Notes: generated by a model from the letters alone, not told the origin. A stretch of 59,049 nt of DNA from Myxococcales bacterium (GCA_020633555.1 JACKDL010000035.1:1-59049), one strand, 5' to 3'; positions 35,641-44,497 are shown, counted from the first letter of the stretch. Numbers and translations: made by a program.

Positions 35641-37161
35641 ATGCGCGCGACCCTGCTCTGGATGCTCACCCTGGGCCTGATGGCCTGCAGCCCCAAGCCC
35701 GCCCTGCCGCCCGCGGCCCAGGGCCCGGCGCGGGATCTCGACAGCCCCGATCCGGCGGCGCGGGCGGCCGCGGCCCGGGCCCTGGGGCGCCTGGGCGCGA
35801 GGGCGCAGGGCGCCGCGCCCGCGCTGGCCGACGCCCTGGAGGATCCCGAGCAAGCCGTGCGGGTGGCCGCCGCCGAGGCTTTGGCGGCCCTGGCCGACGC
35901 CGGGGTGGACCTGCACGGGGTGGTGGGGGCGCTGACCGACGCCCTGGAGGACGAGGCCGCCCCCGTGCGCGTGGGCGCCGTGCAGGCCCTGCGGGCTGCG
36001 GGCAGCGCCGCCGAGGCCGCCGCCGAGGCCCTGGCGGTCACCGTGCAGGCCGACGCCCCGGCCCTGAAGGCCGCCGCCCTGGACACCCTGGGGCGGCTGG
36101 GGCGCGCCGGCGCGGCGGCCCTGCCCGCCATGCAGGCTGCGCTGGCCGATCCCACCGGCGCCGTACGCGCCGCGGCCGCCCGCGCCCTGGGCCGGGTGGG
36201 CCCGGCGGCCGCCCAGGCGGTCCACGCGCTGGCCCGGCGGGTGACTGACCCGGACGGGGCCGTGCGGATCTGGGCCCGGCAGGCCCTGGCGCGGCTGGAC
36301 CCCGAGCACCCGCAGAGCCTGGCCCCGCTGGTGACGTTGCTGCAGGGCGAGGGCCTGCTGGCCGCCCACGCCGCGCAGCAGCTCGGCGCCCTGTTCGGCG
36401 AGGGCGGCGCCGCCGTGGAGCTGGCGGTGGACGTGCTGGGCCGCGCCTTCCCCGGCCGCGAGGACGAGCTGCGGTTCCTGGCGGTGCGTGGCCTGAAGCT
36501 GAGCGGCGGTGACCTGACCCAGGCGGTGCCCATCCTGGCCCGCACGCTGAGCGATCCCGACTCGCTGCTGCGGGCGGCGGCGGTGGAGACCCTGGGCCTG
36601 GCGGCCCGCACGGTGGAGGCCGCGCGCCCCCATGTGTTGAAGGCCGTCGAGGACGCCGCCCCCGCCGTGCGCGCCGCGGCCGCGGCGGCCCTGGCCGCGA
36701 CGGGCTGGACGGCTCCCGAGGTGAAGGCCGCCCTGCAGCGGGCGCTGGCCGACCGCATCGCCGGGGTGCGCGCCGCGGCCCTGGGCGCGCTGGTGCGGCT
36801 GGACCCCCGTGATCCCGACGTGCGCGCCGCCCTGAGGCAGGCGCTGGGTGACCAGGCGGCGGCGGTGCGGGCCGTGGCGGCGCAGGGCTGGGCCGCGGTG
36901 ATGGCCCGGGTGGACGGCGAGCAGCTCGCCGAGCGGCTGCTGACGCTGCTGACCGATGAAGACAGCGCCGTGCGGGTGGCCGCGGCGGGCGCCCTGCAGC
37001 GGGCGGTGGCCTTGGGGCTCGACCCCGCCACCTTGCTGGCGAAGCTGCGCCAGGTGGCTGCCGCCACCGGCCCGGCCCTGCGCCGGGCGTTGGAGGCCCT
37101 GGCCCAAGGCGACGGCGCCTTGGCGCAAGCGGCGCGCCTGGCCCTGGCGGTGCTGCCTTGA
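35641..37161 (+). CDS. HEAT-repeat lipoprotein
   Basis: This 506-aa protein has a signal peptide with lipobox LMAC (Cys16) and is otherwise a solenoid of roughly 12-14 HEAT/PBS-lyase-like repeats, recognisable by units such as ARAAAARALGRLG and AVRVAAAEALAALAD repeating about every 35-38 residues. HEAT solenoids are binding scaffolds. Being a lipoprotein puts it in the envelope, facing periplasm or exterior. The TTGA overlap with the next gene couples it to a secreted phosphodiesterase-like lipoprotein, so the two likely act together. There is no catalytic motif. Confidence 0.8.
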   Translation: MRATLLWMLTLGLMACSPKPALPPAAQGPARDLDSPDPAARAAAARALGRLGARAQGAAPALADALEDPEQAVRVAAAEALAALADAGVDLHGVVGALTDALEDEAAPVRVGAVQALRAAGSAAEAAAEALAVTVQADAPALKAAALDTLGRLGRAGAAALPAMQAALADPTGAVRAAAARALGRVGPAAAQAVHALARRVTDPDGAVRIWARQALARLDPEHPQSLAPLVTLLQGEGLLAAHAAQQLGALFGEGGAAVELAVDVLGRAFPGREDELRFLAVRGLKLSGGDLTQAVPILARTLSDPDSLLRAAAVETLGLAARTVEAARPHVLKAVEDAAPAVRAAAAAALAATGWTAPEVKAALQRALADRIAGVRAAALGALVRLDPRDPDVRAALRQALGDQAAAVRAVAAQGWAAVMARVDGEQLAERLLTLLTDEDSAVRVAAAGALQRAVALGLDPATLLAKLRQVAAATGPALRRALEALAQGDGALAQAARLALAVLP

Positions 37162-38186
37162 GGGGGGCGGCGCTGCTCCTGGCCCTGGGCCTGGTGGCCT
37201 GCCGCGAGGCCCCCGCGGGGCCCCCGGAGATGGGCCCGCCCCCCGCGCTGCCCACGGCGAAGGCCGCGCTGGCCGCCCGGGCCGTGATCATCAGCGTCGA
37301 CGGCCTGCGCGCCGACGCCCTGGCGGCCCTGGGGCCCCAGGGGGCGCCCACCCTGCACCGGCTGGTGCGCGAGGGCGCCGCCACGCTGAACGCCCGGCCC
37401 GATCCCCACCGCCCCAAGACCCTGCCGGGCCACCACTGCATGCTCTACGGGCGGCCCACGCTGGGCCCGAACGGCCACAAGTACACTGGCAACCGCAGCT
37501 CGCAGGACGTGGTGCACGCCGAGGCGGGCCGCACGCTGCACAGCGCCTTCGACCAGGTGCACGCCACCGGCGGCACCACGGCGCTGTTCGCCAGCAAGCT
37601 GAAGCTGGCGGCCCTGGTCCGGGCCCACCAGCCGGCCCTGGGCGGCCCCACCCGCCCCCTCGATCAGGTGGCCCTGTCGGACTATGACGACGACGCCACG
37701 GTGCGCGCGGCGGCCGCGGCGCTCGGCGGCACCACCCCCCCCACCCTGGCCCTGGTGCACTTCGCCGCCCCCGACAAGGCCGGCCACCGCAGCGGCTTCG
37801 ATCCCGCGCCGGGCACCGCGTACCTGGCGGCGGTGAAGGCCACCGACGGGCGGCTGGCGCGGCTGCTGGCGGCGCTGCCGCCCGGCACCGCCGTGGTGTG
37901 GACCACCGATCACGGCGGCCACGGGCGCCGCCACGGCGATCCCGACGACCTGCGCGACACCCGCATCCCCTTCGGCGCCTGGGGCCCGGGCGTGGCCGCG
38001 GGGGCCGAGCTGTACGCGCTGAACCCCAGCGCCCGCCGTGATCCCGGCCAGGCCGAGGCCGCCGGCGGCGAGCCCATCCGCAACTGCGAGGCCGGCAACC
38101 TGGCCCTGCGCCTGGTGGGCCGCCCCCCCACCCCCGGCTCGGTGTTCAACGCCCGGCAGGATCTGGCGCTGCGCCCCGGCGGTTGA
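37158..38186 (+). CDS. Alkaline phosphatase superfamily (type I phosphodiesterase/NPP-like) lipoprotein
   Basis: This 342-aa protein starts at TTG 37158 within the stop of the HEAT gene. It has lipobox LVAC (Cys15) and the alkaline phosphatase/NPP superfamily metal sites: VIISVDGLRADAL (first Asp, near residue 48), a nucleophile region RPKTLPGHHCMLYG (Thr), HFAAPDKAGHRSG and TTDHGGHG near residue 255. It would hydrolyse phosphodiesters or monoesters outside the inner membrane; the substrate is not evident. All expected metal residues seem present, so it is probably active. Confidence 0.8.
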   Translation: MRGAALLLALGLVACREAPAGPPEMGPPPALPTAKAALAARAVIISVDGLRADALAALGPQGAPTLHRLVREGAATLNARPDPHRPKTLPGHHCMLYGRPTLGPNGHKYTGNRSSQDVVHAEAGRTLHSAFDQVHATGGTTALFASKLKLAALVRAHQPALGGPTRPLDQVALSDYDDDATVRAAAAALGGTTPPTLALVHFAAPDKAGHRSGFDPAPGTAYLAAVKATDGRLARLLAALPPGTAVVWTTDHGGHGRRHGDPDDLRDTRIPFGAWGPGVAAGAELYALNPSARRDPGQAEAAGGEPIRNCEAGNLALRLVGRPPTPGSVFNARQDLALRPGG

Positions 38187-38256
38187 CCTGGGCGGCCCCG
38201 CTGGCCAGAGTCCCCCCACCTCGGCCCCACGGCCGCCCCTGCCCCACGGAGGGCCC

Positions 38257-38790
38257 ATGCGCCTCGAACTCGGCGGCCCCGGCGCCGCCCACGCCGCCGA
38301 CCGCATCGCCCGGCTGGCCAAGGATCGTTGGGGGCTCACCGCCCACGGCGTGCCCGGCGCCGACGGGATGGTGCTGAACCTCGTGGGCTTCGAGCCCGAG
38401 GGCCACCCCATGGTCAGCCAGTCCCAGCGCAAGCTGCGCGAGGCCGAGCTGGCCGAGCTGGTGGTGGACGTCCGCCAGACCCACCCCGAGTTCAAGATCC
38501 GCATGGTGCTGGACGCGCCGCGGGTGCCCGACGAGCCCGAGGAGGCCACCAGCGCCCAGATGGAAGAGGCCGTGGTGGCGCTGAGCGAGGCCTTCAGCAA
38601 GTTCCTGGACCTGAAGGACGCCCGGCAGATCGCCGAGACCGGCGGGTTCCTGGGCAACGTGCTGGCGGCGGGGAACCTGTTCGACCAGGCGCGGTTCTTC
38701 TTCGAGAAGGCCCGCGACATGTACCGCCTGATCAAGGATCACGAGCGGGCCGAGGCCATGCAGATGATCCTGGACGCGCTGGAGGAGTGA
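38257..38790 (+). CDS. Conserved-looking protein of unknown function, helical C-terminus
   Basis: This 177-aa cytoplasmic protein starts at ATG 38257 with GGAGGG (38248-38253) just upstream. Residues 1-40 form a small alpha/beta region, and the C-terminal 60 residues form helices that look TPR-like (AAGNLFDQARFFFEKARDMYRLIKD). No family was recognised. The stop shares TGATG with the following phosphatase-like lipoprotein, so the two are co-translated. Confidence 0.6.
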   Translation: MRLELGGPGAAHAADRIARLAKDRWGLTAHGVPGADGMVLNLVGFEPEGHPMVSQSQRKLREAELAELVVDVRQTHPEFKIRMVLDAPRVPDEPEEATSAQMEEAVVALSEAFSKFLDLKDARQIAETGGFLGNVLAAGNLFDQARFFFEKARDMYRLIKDHERAEAMQMILDALEE

Positions 38791-39497
38791 TGCGGCGCTT
38801 GTGGATGTTGGGGCTGCTGGCCCTGCTGTGGGGCACGGGCTGCGACGACGGGAGCACGGACGGCGAGCCGCGCCTGGGCGACTGCGGCCTGACCGTCGAG
38901 AAGTGCGGCAGCCAGGACGCGGGGGCCATGGCCGACCAGGCGCCCGCTGATTTGGGGAACGCCCAGGACGCCACCGTGGACGCCGAGCCGCCCGCGGACG
39001 CCATGGCCGACGCCATGGCCGACGCCATGGCCCCCGACGCTGAGCCGCCGGCCATGCTCACCGCCACCGCGGCCCACGAGCACGCGGTCGAGGGCAACTG
39101 GCTGGTGGCCGGGCAGCCCGACCAGGCCCGCCTGACCGAGCTGGTGGGCCTGGGGGCGGTCATCATCACGCTGCGCACCGTGGCCGAGGAGGCCTTCGAC
39201 GAGCAGGCGCTGGTGGAGGGCCTGGGCGGCACCTTCATCCGCTACGCCACCACCCCCGCCGACTACGACCAGGTGGCCTTCCGCGAGGGCATGTACGACC
39301 TGTACGACACCTGGCGGGCCCAGCCCGTGCCCGTGTACCTGCACTGCGCCAGCAGCAACCGCGCCGGCACCTCGTGGGCCCTGTACCTGGCCGAGCGCCA
39401 GGGGGTCCCGCCCGAGGAGGCCATCGCCCAGGGCCGGGCCGCCGGCATGGGCGCGTCGCTGGAAGCCCGCGTACGCATGATCCTGGGCTTGGACTGA
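38790..39497 (+). CDS. Lipoprotein with cysteine-phosphatase-like domain (DUF442-like)
   Basis: This 235-aa protein has lipobox GTGC (Cys18), an acidic Ala/Asp linker with a tandem ADAM repeat (ADAMADAMADAMAP), and a C-terminal domain like DUF442 and dual-specificity phosphatases: NWLVAGQPDQARLTELVGLG, then the P-loop YLHCASSNRAGTSWALYL. The loop is C(X)4R rather than the canonical C(X)5R, as in the DUF442/beta-lactamase-hydrolase-like group. It is predicted to sit in the envelope. Catalytic activity on a phosphate ester is possible but unproven. The ATG is shared with the upstream stop. Confidence 0.7.
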   Translation: MRRLWMLGLLALLWGTGCDDGSTDGEPRLGDCGLTVEKCGSQDAGAMADQAPADLGNAQDATVDAEPPADAMADAMADAMAPDAEPPAMLTATAAHEHAVEGNWLVAGQPDQARLTELVGLGAVIITLRTVAEEAFDEQALVEGLGGTFIRYATTPADYDQVAFREGMYDLYDTWRAQPVPVYLHCASSNRAGTSWALYLAERQGVPPEEAIAQGRAAGMGASLEARVRMILGLD

Positions 39498-39525
39498 CTG
39501 GGGTTGGACTGAGGGGCCCCGCCGG

Positions 39526-40200
39526 GTGAACATGGCCGCCATGCGCACCCCCCTGCTCTGCCTGGCCCTGCTGGCCCCCGCCCTCGGCCTCCCCGCCTGC
39601 AAGGCCGATCCCGTCGAGGAAGAACGCCCCGCGCCGCGCCGGCCCGACGAGCCGCGGGCGCTCATGTACCACTTCGAGGACCAGGTCCTGGTCGTCGCGA
39701 AGTCGGGCGACGAGGCCAAGGTGCGGGCGGCCCTTCAGGCCTGCCTGGCCACCCCGGCGGACTTCACGGCGGTGTTCGGCGAGCGCGGCGCGGCGCTCCA
39801 CGCGGCCTACACCGCGAACATCGTGCCGAAGTTCCTGGCCGAGGCGCCGGCCTTCCTCATCGCCCGTGCGAAGGAGGGCTACACCGAGGTGGCGGTGCGC
39901 CCGGTGGGCCCCGCGCTGCCCGACTACACCATGCCCGGCGACCAGGTGACCCTGGACGCCATGGCGAAGAAGCAGCCGATGATGAGCGTGTGGCTGCGGC
40001 AGCCCGAGCAGACCCTGGGCGTACGCCTGGAGGGCTGGCTGTACCGCGAAGGGCGCTGGGTGACGGTGCTGAAGCTGCACCGCGAGATCACCCGGCTGGC
40101 GGGCGCGGCGGAGGAGGCGCCCGCCGCCGACGCGGCCCCGGAGGCCGCCGAGGACGGCGGGGCCGCGGCGCCCGCGGTGGACGCCGGCGCGCCCGAGTAG
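39526..40200 (+). CDS. Lipoprotein of unknown function
   Basis: This 224-aa protein starts at GTG 39526, with GAGGGG nine bases upstream; in-frame ATGs at 39532 and 39541 are alternatives. It has a signal ending in lipobox LPAC, an acidic/Pro linker, then a mixed alpha/beta domain (ALMYHFEDQVLVVAKSGDEA, then VSVWLRQPEQTLGVRLEGWL-like MMSVWLRQPEQTLGVRLEGW) and an Ala/Glu-rich tail. No family was recognised. It is convergent with the small 89-aa gene downstream. Confidence 0.6.
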   Translation: MNMAAMRTPLLCLALLAPALGLPACKADPVEEERPAPRRPDEPRALMYHFEDQVLVVAKSGDEAKVRAALQACLATPADFTAVFGERGAALHAAYTANIVPKFLAEAPAFLIARAKEGYTEVAVRPVGPALPDYTMPGDQVTLDAMAKKQPMMSVWLRQPEQTLGVRLEGWLYREGRWVTVLKLHREITRLAGAAEEAPAADAAPEAAEDGGAAAPAVDAGAPE

Positions 40201-40213
40201 CGGGCGCCGTTCA

Positions 40214-40228
40214 GGGGCGCGTGGCCCC
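40214..40228. terminator. Small hairpin between convergent genes
   Basis: GGGGC and GCCCC form a 5-bp stem with a 5-nt loop in the 33-bp gap between two convergent genes. It is well placed for a bidirectional terminator but has no T-run. Confidence 0.3.
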
Positions 40229-40233
40229 GCGGC

Positions 40234-40503
40234 TCACTTCTTGTGGCCGGTCAGGTTCCACTTGTTGATCTCGGCGCGGAACCAGGCGTCCGCCTCGTCG
40301 GTCCACTTGTAGTTCTCGCGGATGTACTTGACGGTCGCCTTCTCGATGTCGGTGTAGCTGTCGCCGTCCTTCACCTCGGCCAGGAGCTTCTCGGCGTCGC
40401 TCATGCTGATGCGACCGTCGCCACGGCCGGCCACCGCCTCGTCGGCCGCGTCCAGCAGGCTCTTGTCGTACTTCACGCCGTCGATGGTCTTGTAGTAGCC
40501 CAT
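40234..40503 (-). CDS. Small soluble protein of a conserved unknown family
   Basis: This 89-aa protein starts MGYYKTIDGVKYDKSLLDAA and contains GRGDGRISMSDAEKLLAEV, an EF-hand-like acidic loop before a helix, then YTDIEKATVKYIRENYKWTDEADAWF. Similar small proteins with this pattern occur in other former delta-proteobacteria, by memory of the family; the function is unknown. Two ATGs compete: 40509 abuts GGGAGG (complement of 40510-40515) with no spacer, while 40503 has a 6-nt spacer and is preferred. The upstream region contains a perfect palindrome at 40525-40539. Confidence 0.7.
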   Translation of the reverse strand: MGYYKTIDGVKYDKSLLDAADEAVAGRGDGRISMSDAEKLLAEVKDGDSYTDIEKATVKYIRENYKWTDEADAWFRAEINKWNLTGHKK

Positions 40504-40524
40504 GATCATCCTCCCTTGTGTTCG

Positions 40525-40539
40525 GCCCGCCCGGCGGGC
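40525..40539. repeat. Perfect palindrome in the leader of the 89-aa gene
   Basis: GCCCGCC and GGCGGGC flank a single C, a 7-bp perfect inverted repeat 22 bp upstream of the start and 10 bp upstream of the ribosome site. It may act as an operator or fold in the mRNA leader. Confidence 0.35.
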
Positions 40540-40632
40540 TCGTGCGTCAGGTTGCACGGAGGAGAGACTGCCGTCGACCCCCGAGGTCACCCACCGGGCG
40601 ACATTTTCTGTGGAAAGTTCAGCCCGCAGGGT

Positions 40633-41541
40633 TCAGCGCACGATGTTCAGGTCCCATGAGTACGCAAGCCCCTCGCCCAGGCTCACCCCGGCGAGGCCGT
40701 CGGGCCGCCCCCGCTCGATGAAGTCGGCCACCCCGCCGTAGCCGCCCCGGGCGAAGTCCCCCTCGAACCAGGTGAAGAGCTGGCTGATCCCCTCGGGGCC
40801 CGCCCCCTTGGCCGGATCACTCAGGAACGCTGCCACTGCCTGGGTGAGCTGGGCCTCCAGCCGGGGCCCGTCGAAGGCGAAGGCCAGGTTGGGGCAGCCC
40901 AGGCTGGCGCAGTTGATGGCCATGTGCAGCCGCGGATCGAACCCCGCCTCGCCCCCCGCCGCCTGGAACCAGGCCGCCAGCGCGGCCCGCGTCTCAACGG
41001 AGGCGGCCTGCACGCTGGCGTGCTCGGCGTCGCCCCGCAGCGCCCCGTGCTCGAGCTGATCCAGGCTCAGCGTCACCCCGCCCACCACGTACGCCGGCTG
41101 CTGGAAGAAGACGAAGCCGCCGTCCGACACCGACCAGCCCGGGTCGCCCCCGTACTGCGCCAGCACCCCCCGCAGGGTCAGCGCGTTGTAGGCGTTGAAC
41201 AGCAGGGCCTTCACCTCGGCCGCGTCGGCCAGGGCCGTGGGATCCACCGCCGCCAGCAGGGCCAGGTACTGGTCCAGCAGGATGCGCGCCTCGGCGCTGG
41301 CCGCCACGCCGTCGTAGTCCAGCAGCGCCTGGGCCCCGTCGAAGGTCACGTATCGCTGCAACAGGCCCTGCAGGATCAGGTGGTCCAGCCGCTCGGCGGT
41401 CGCCACGTCGCCCAGGCTCTCGTCCAGGTCGCCGGCCCCCACCGCGGGGGCCGCGGCGGGCCCCTGGCCGTCGTACTCGGTCCAGTCGCCGCAGCCCGCC
41501 AAGGCCAGGGCAAGGGCCAGCGTCAGCGTCCCGCGCATCAT
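40633..41541 (-). CDS. DUF547 domain lipoprotein
   Basis: This 302-aa protein has lipobox LAGC (Cys17) and the DUF547 pattern: ALLFNAYNALTLRGVL, LSLDQLEHGALRG, and MAINCASLGCPNL near residue 215 with the typical Cys pair. DUF547 proteins belong to a cysteine-containing, possibly transglutaminase/peptidase-like family of unknown substrate. The ATG overlaps the stop of the beta-barrel gene (ATGA), so it is the last gene of a three-gene envelope operon running from 43336. Confidence 0.8.
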   Translation of the reverse strand: MMRGTLTLALALALAGCGDWTEYDGQGPAAAPAVGAGDLDESLGDVATAERLDHLILQGLLQRYVTFDGAQALLDYDGVAASAEARILLDQYLALLAAVDPTALADAAEVKALLFNAYNALTLRGVLAQYGGDPGWSVSDGGFVFFQQPAYVVGGVTLSLDQLEHGALRGDAEHASVQAASVETRAALAAWFQAAGGEAGFDPRLHMAINCASLGCPNLAFAFDGPRLEAQLTQAVAAFLSDPAKGAGPEGISQLFTWFEGDFARGGYGGVADFIERGRPDGLAGVSLGEGLAYSWDLNIVR

Positions 41542-42365
41542 CGGCTCCAGCTCACGCCCAGGCTCACCTGGGTGCCGCGGGCGCTGTTGCGCGCCCAGGG
41601 GGTGAAGTCAGCGCTCGCCTCGAGCGCCAGGCCGCCGCCCACCGGGGCGAACAGGCCGGGGCCCACGGTGGCGTAGCCCTTGGTGCTGGCGTCCTCGGCC
41701 AGCGGCACCACCGCCTGGGCGTTGGCGGCCAGCACCACCCCGCGCCACACGGTGGCGCCCACCTGGGCGAAGGCCAGCGCGCCGTCGGCGAAGCGGCGGT
41801 CCAGCCCATCGCCCACGGCCCACTCGGTGCGGTGCTCGTAGCCCAGCTCCACGAACCCGTACAGCGGCGTGCCCGGCAGGCTCCCGCCGGCGCTGATCCA
41901 CAGCCGCCCATCCACCTGCCCGTCGCCGATGAGGGGGAAGCTGGCCCCCTGCAGGCCGCCCGGCTCGGCGGCGTCGTACAGCGGCAGCTTCACCTCGGCG
42001 CGCACCGCCTGTGGGAAGTCCAGCCAGGGCAGCGACCACTGGGCCGCCAGCCGGGCGTCCCCCAGCCGCGCCGAGCGGAAGGCGGCGCCGCCGAAGTCGT
42101 TGGTGGCCACGCTGTGGGGCAGGAACGCCTGCAGGTGCAGCCCGCGGGCCACCCCCACCTCGGCGTACAGGGCGCTGGTCCAGCCGGTGTAGTCCACCCC
42201 GCCCACCACCCGCCCGCTGGCGTCCTGGAAGGCGTCGGCGGTGTACAGGCTCTCGCTGACCTTCACGTAGGCCTGTCCGGGGCCGCGGGTCCACGGCCCG
42301 GCCCAGGCCAGCCCCGGGGCCAGCAGCGCCAGCAAGGCCAGCGGCGCGCGACGCCCGCGAGTCAC
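41538..42365 (-). CDS. Outer-membrane beta-barrel-like protein
   Basis: This 275-aa protein starts at GTG 42365 with signal APLALLALLAPGLAWA. The mature part is rich in aromatic/Gly alternating strands (QAYVKVSESLYTADAF, then LYAEVGVARGLHLQAFLPHS and ATVGPGLFAPVGGGLALEAS) and ends in a hydrophobic aromatic tail, as in outer-membrane barrels of the MetA-pathway or phenol-degradation type. It shares GTGA with the MopE-type lipoprotein stop and ATGA with the DUF547 gene. The ligand is unknown. Confidence 0.7.
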   Translation of the reverse strand: MTRGRRAPLALLALLAPGLAWAGPWTRGPGQAYVKVSESLYTADAFQDASGRVVGGVDYTGWTSALYAEVGVARGLHLQAFLPHSVATNDFGGAAFRSARLGDARLAAQWSLPWLDFPQAVRAEVKLPLYDAAEPGGLQGASFPLIGDGQVDGRLWISAGGSLPGTPLYGFVELGYEHRTEWAVGDGLDRRFADGALAFAQVGATVWRGVVLAANAQAVVPLAEDASTKGYATVGPGLFAPVGGGLALEASADFTPWARNSARGTQVSLGVSWSR

Positions 42366-43336
42366 TCGGCCGCCTGGAAGCCCGGGTTGCGCTGGATGTC
42401 GGCCTGCAGCAGCGACTGGAAGGGCAGGTTGGCGTGGGGCCGGTCCTCGGCGCAGGCGATCTCCACCGTGGGGAACAGGCTCAGCCGGCGGTCCACCGTG
42501 GCGGCGCCGTGGGCGAAGAAGCTCACGTCGATGTCGTAGAAGTGTAGCTGGTACAGGTACTTGCGGCAGGCGCTCGACACGGGCTGATCCTCGCCGCCGT
42601 GGTCCTGGATGCTCACCTCGGCGCAGGGCTCCTGGGTGCCCTTGGTGAAGGCATACAGCCGGCGGTCGTAGCTCGGCCAGCCGTTCAGGCTGGGGCAGGT
42701 GCAGCCGTTGATGGCCTCGCAGCCCGGATCCTGGCTCACCCGCCGCACGTTCTTGCGCTCCACATAGAACTCGCCGGGCGAGCCCTCGAAGAACAGGAAG
42801 CACGCCCCGGGCTGGAAGTACGGGTTCTGCTCGGTGAAGACCGCCCAGGCGTACACCTGCGGCGGCGGATCGCCCGCCAGGCAGTCCCACTCGGGGCGGT
42901 TCAGGTTGTTCACCTCGGTGGTGGGGCAGGCCTCGTCGCGGCCGTCGCAGTCGTCGTCCACCTGATCGCCGCAGATCTCGGCGGCCCCGGGGTTGATCCA
43001 GGCGTCCTGCGGGCCGCAGTCCATGCTCTGGCGGGCCAGCCCGGCGCCCGGGGCCTCGTCGGGCCGCAGACAGGCCTGCGTGGCGCCGTCGTCCACGCCG
43101 TAGCCGTCGCCGTCGTCGTCGGGGTAGACCGCCACGTCGGCGCACAGGCCACCCGCGCCGCCCGCGCCGCCCCCTTCACCGCCCGCGCCGCCCCCGGCAC
43201 CGCCCGCGCCCGCCGCCATGTCCACGGCGCCCCCGCCCGCCCCACCGGCCCCTTGCGGATCGGCGCCGCCGTCGTCGGCGCAGGCGGTCAAGGCCAGGGC
43301 GGCGGCCAGCAGGGGGATGGACAGCGGGTGACGCAT
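42362..43336 (-). CDS. MopE-type metal-binding lipoprotein
   Basis: This 324-aa protein has lipobox LTAC (Cys19), a long Gly/Ala linker (GAGGAGGGAGGEGGGAGG) and a MopE-type putative metal-binding motif: YPDDDGDGYGVDDG, DCGPQDAWINPGAAEICGD and VDDDCDGRDEAC (residues about 70-135). The C-terminal part, about 190 residues, is Cys-rich with LFFEGSPGEFYVERKN. MopE-like motifs bind copper or calcium in secreted proteins. It begins 18 bp from the divergent GH-like gene and leads the barrel and DUF547 genes. Confidence 0.75.
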   Translation of the reverse strand: MRHPLSIPLLAAALALTACADDGGADPQGAGGAGGGAVDMAAGAGGAGGGAGGEGGGAGGAGGLCADVAVYPDDDGDGYGVDDGATQACLRPDEAPGAGLARQSMDCGPQDAWINPGAAEICGDQVDDDCDGRDEACPTTEVNNLNRPEWDCLAGDPPPQVYAWAVFTEQNPYFQPGACFLFFEGSPGEFYVERKNVRRVSQDPGCEAINGCTCPSLNGWPSYDRRLYAFTKGTQEPCAEVSIQDHGGEDQPVSSACRKYLYQLHFYDIDVSFFAHGAATVDRRLSLFPTVEIACAEDRPHANLPFQSLLQADIQRNPGFQAAE

Positions 43337-43354
43337 GGGTCGATGCTCCGGGCG

Positions 43355-44497
43355 ATGCGAGGTGGACCAAGGGCCTGGTGGCTGCAGTGTGCCGTGCTGG
43401 CGTGGGCCGCGTCGACCGGCTGCCGCCGCGCCGAGCCGCCCCCGCCAAACCACGCCGCCCCCGCCACCCAACCCGACGCCGCACCACGCCTGGCGCCCGC
43501 CGCCCCGCCGACCCACCCCGATCCCGCGCTGCCCCCGCCGGCCCCCCGCGGCCCCGACTTCCGCCGCGGCGTGTCGCTGGGCCTGTTCGTCAGCAACCCC
43601 GATCCCGAGTACCGGCGCATGCTCTACGGGCAGATGCTCGACGAGATCGTCGCCGTGGGGGCCACCGACCTGCAGCTCGTGGTGCGCTGGACCCAAGCCG
43701 ACGTGGCCGCCAGCGCCGTGGCCCGCGACCCCGGCCGCACCGCCCCCGATGATCTGCTGGCCTGGGTGATGGACGCCGCCCGCGCCCGCAAGCTGCGGGT
43801 GTTCCTCATGCCCATCGTGCACGTGGAGCAGCGCAGCATGGGCGAGTGGCGCGGCACCCTGCGTCCGGCCGATCTGGACGCCTGGTGGGCCGCCTACACC
43901 GCCTTCATCCGCCACTACGCCCGGCTGGCCCAGGCCCACGGCGCCGCCCTGTTCGCCGTGGGCAGCGAGCTGGGCAGCCAGGAGCGCCACCGCGACCGCT
44001 GGGCCGCGCTCATCCAGGCCGTGCGCGCCGACTTCCAGGGGCAGCTCACCTACTCGGCCAACTGGGATCACTTCGAGCCCGTGCCCTTCTGGGACCTGCT
44101 GGACGTGGTGGGCGTGACCGCCTACGTGCAGCTATCGGCCGCCGACGCCCCCACCGACGCCGAGCTGGACGCGGGCTGGCGGGGCTTCCGCCAGCAGCTC
44201 CGCCGCCTGGCCCTGCGCACGGGCAAGCCCTACCTGCTCACCGAGGTGGGCTACCCCGCCCACCCCGACGGGGCGAAGCGGCCCTGGGACTACCGCCCCA
44301 CGGGCACCCCCGATCCCGCCCTGCAGGCCCGCTGCTACCGCTCGCTGGTGCGCACCTGGCACGCCGACGAGCGCCTGGCCGGGGTGTACATCTGGAACTG
44401 GTTCGGGGTGGGCGGCCCCGAAGACCGGGGCTACTCGCCCCGCGATCGCGAAGCGGCGCAGGTGCTGCGCCACTGGTACTCCGGGAGCAGACCGTGA
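43355..44497 (+). CDS. Lipoprotein glycoside-hydrolase-like TIM-barrel protein (GH113-like)
   Basis: This 380-aa protein has a signal ending STGC (Cys23), a Pro/Ala linker, then a TIM barrel with RGVSLGLFVSNPDPEYRRML, LRVFLMPIVHVE, FAVGSELGSQE (Glu205, acid/base candidate) and PYLLTEVGYPAHPDG (Glu297, nucleophile candidate). The layout resembles GH113-type mannanases and GTA TIM-barrel proteins. ATG 43355 is used; ATG 43343 is an alternative. It overlaps the SMP-30-like gene by GTGA. The exact sugar substrate is not evident. Confidence 0.75.
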   Translation: MRGGPRAWWLQCAVLAWAASTGCRRAEPPPPNHAAPATQPDAAPRLAPAAPPTHPDPALPPPAPRGPDFRRGVSLGLFVSNPDPEYRRMLYGQMLDEIVAVGATDLQLVVRWTQADVAASAVARDPGRTAPDDLLAWVMDAARARKLRVFLMPIVHVEQRSMGEWRGTLRPADLDAWWAAYTAFIRHYARLAQAHGAALFAVGSELGSQERHRDRWAALIQAVRADFQGQLTYSANWDHFEPVPFWDLLDVVGVTAYVQLSAADAPTDAELDAGWRGFRQQLRRLALRTGKPYLLTEVGYPAHPDGAKRPWDYRPTGTPDPALQARCYRSLVRTWHADERLAGVYIWNWFGVGGPEDRGYSPRDREAAQVLRHWYSGSRP

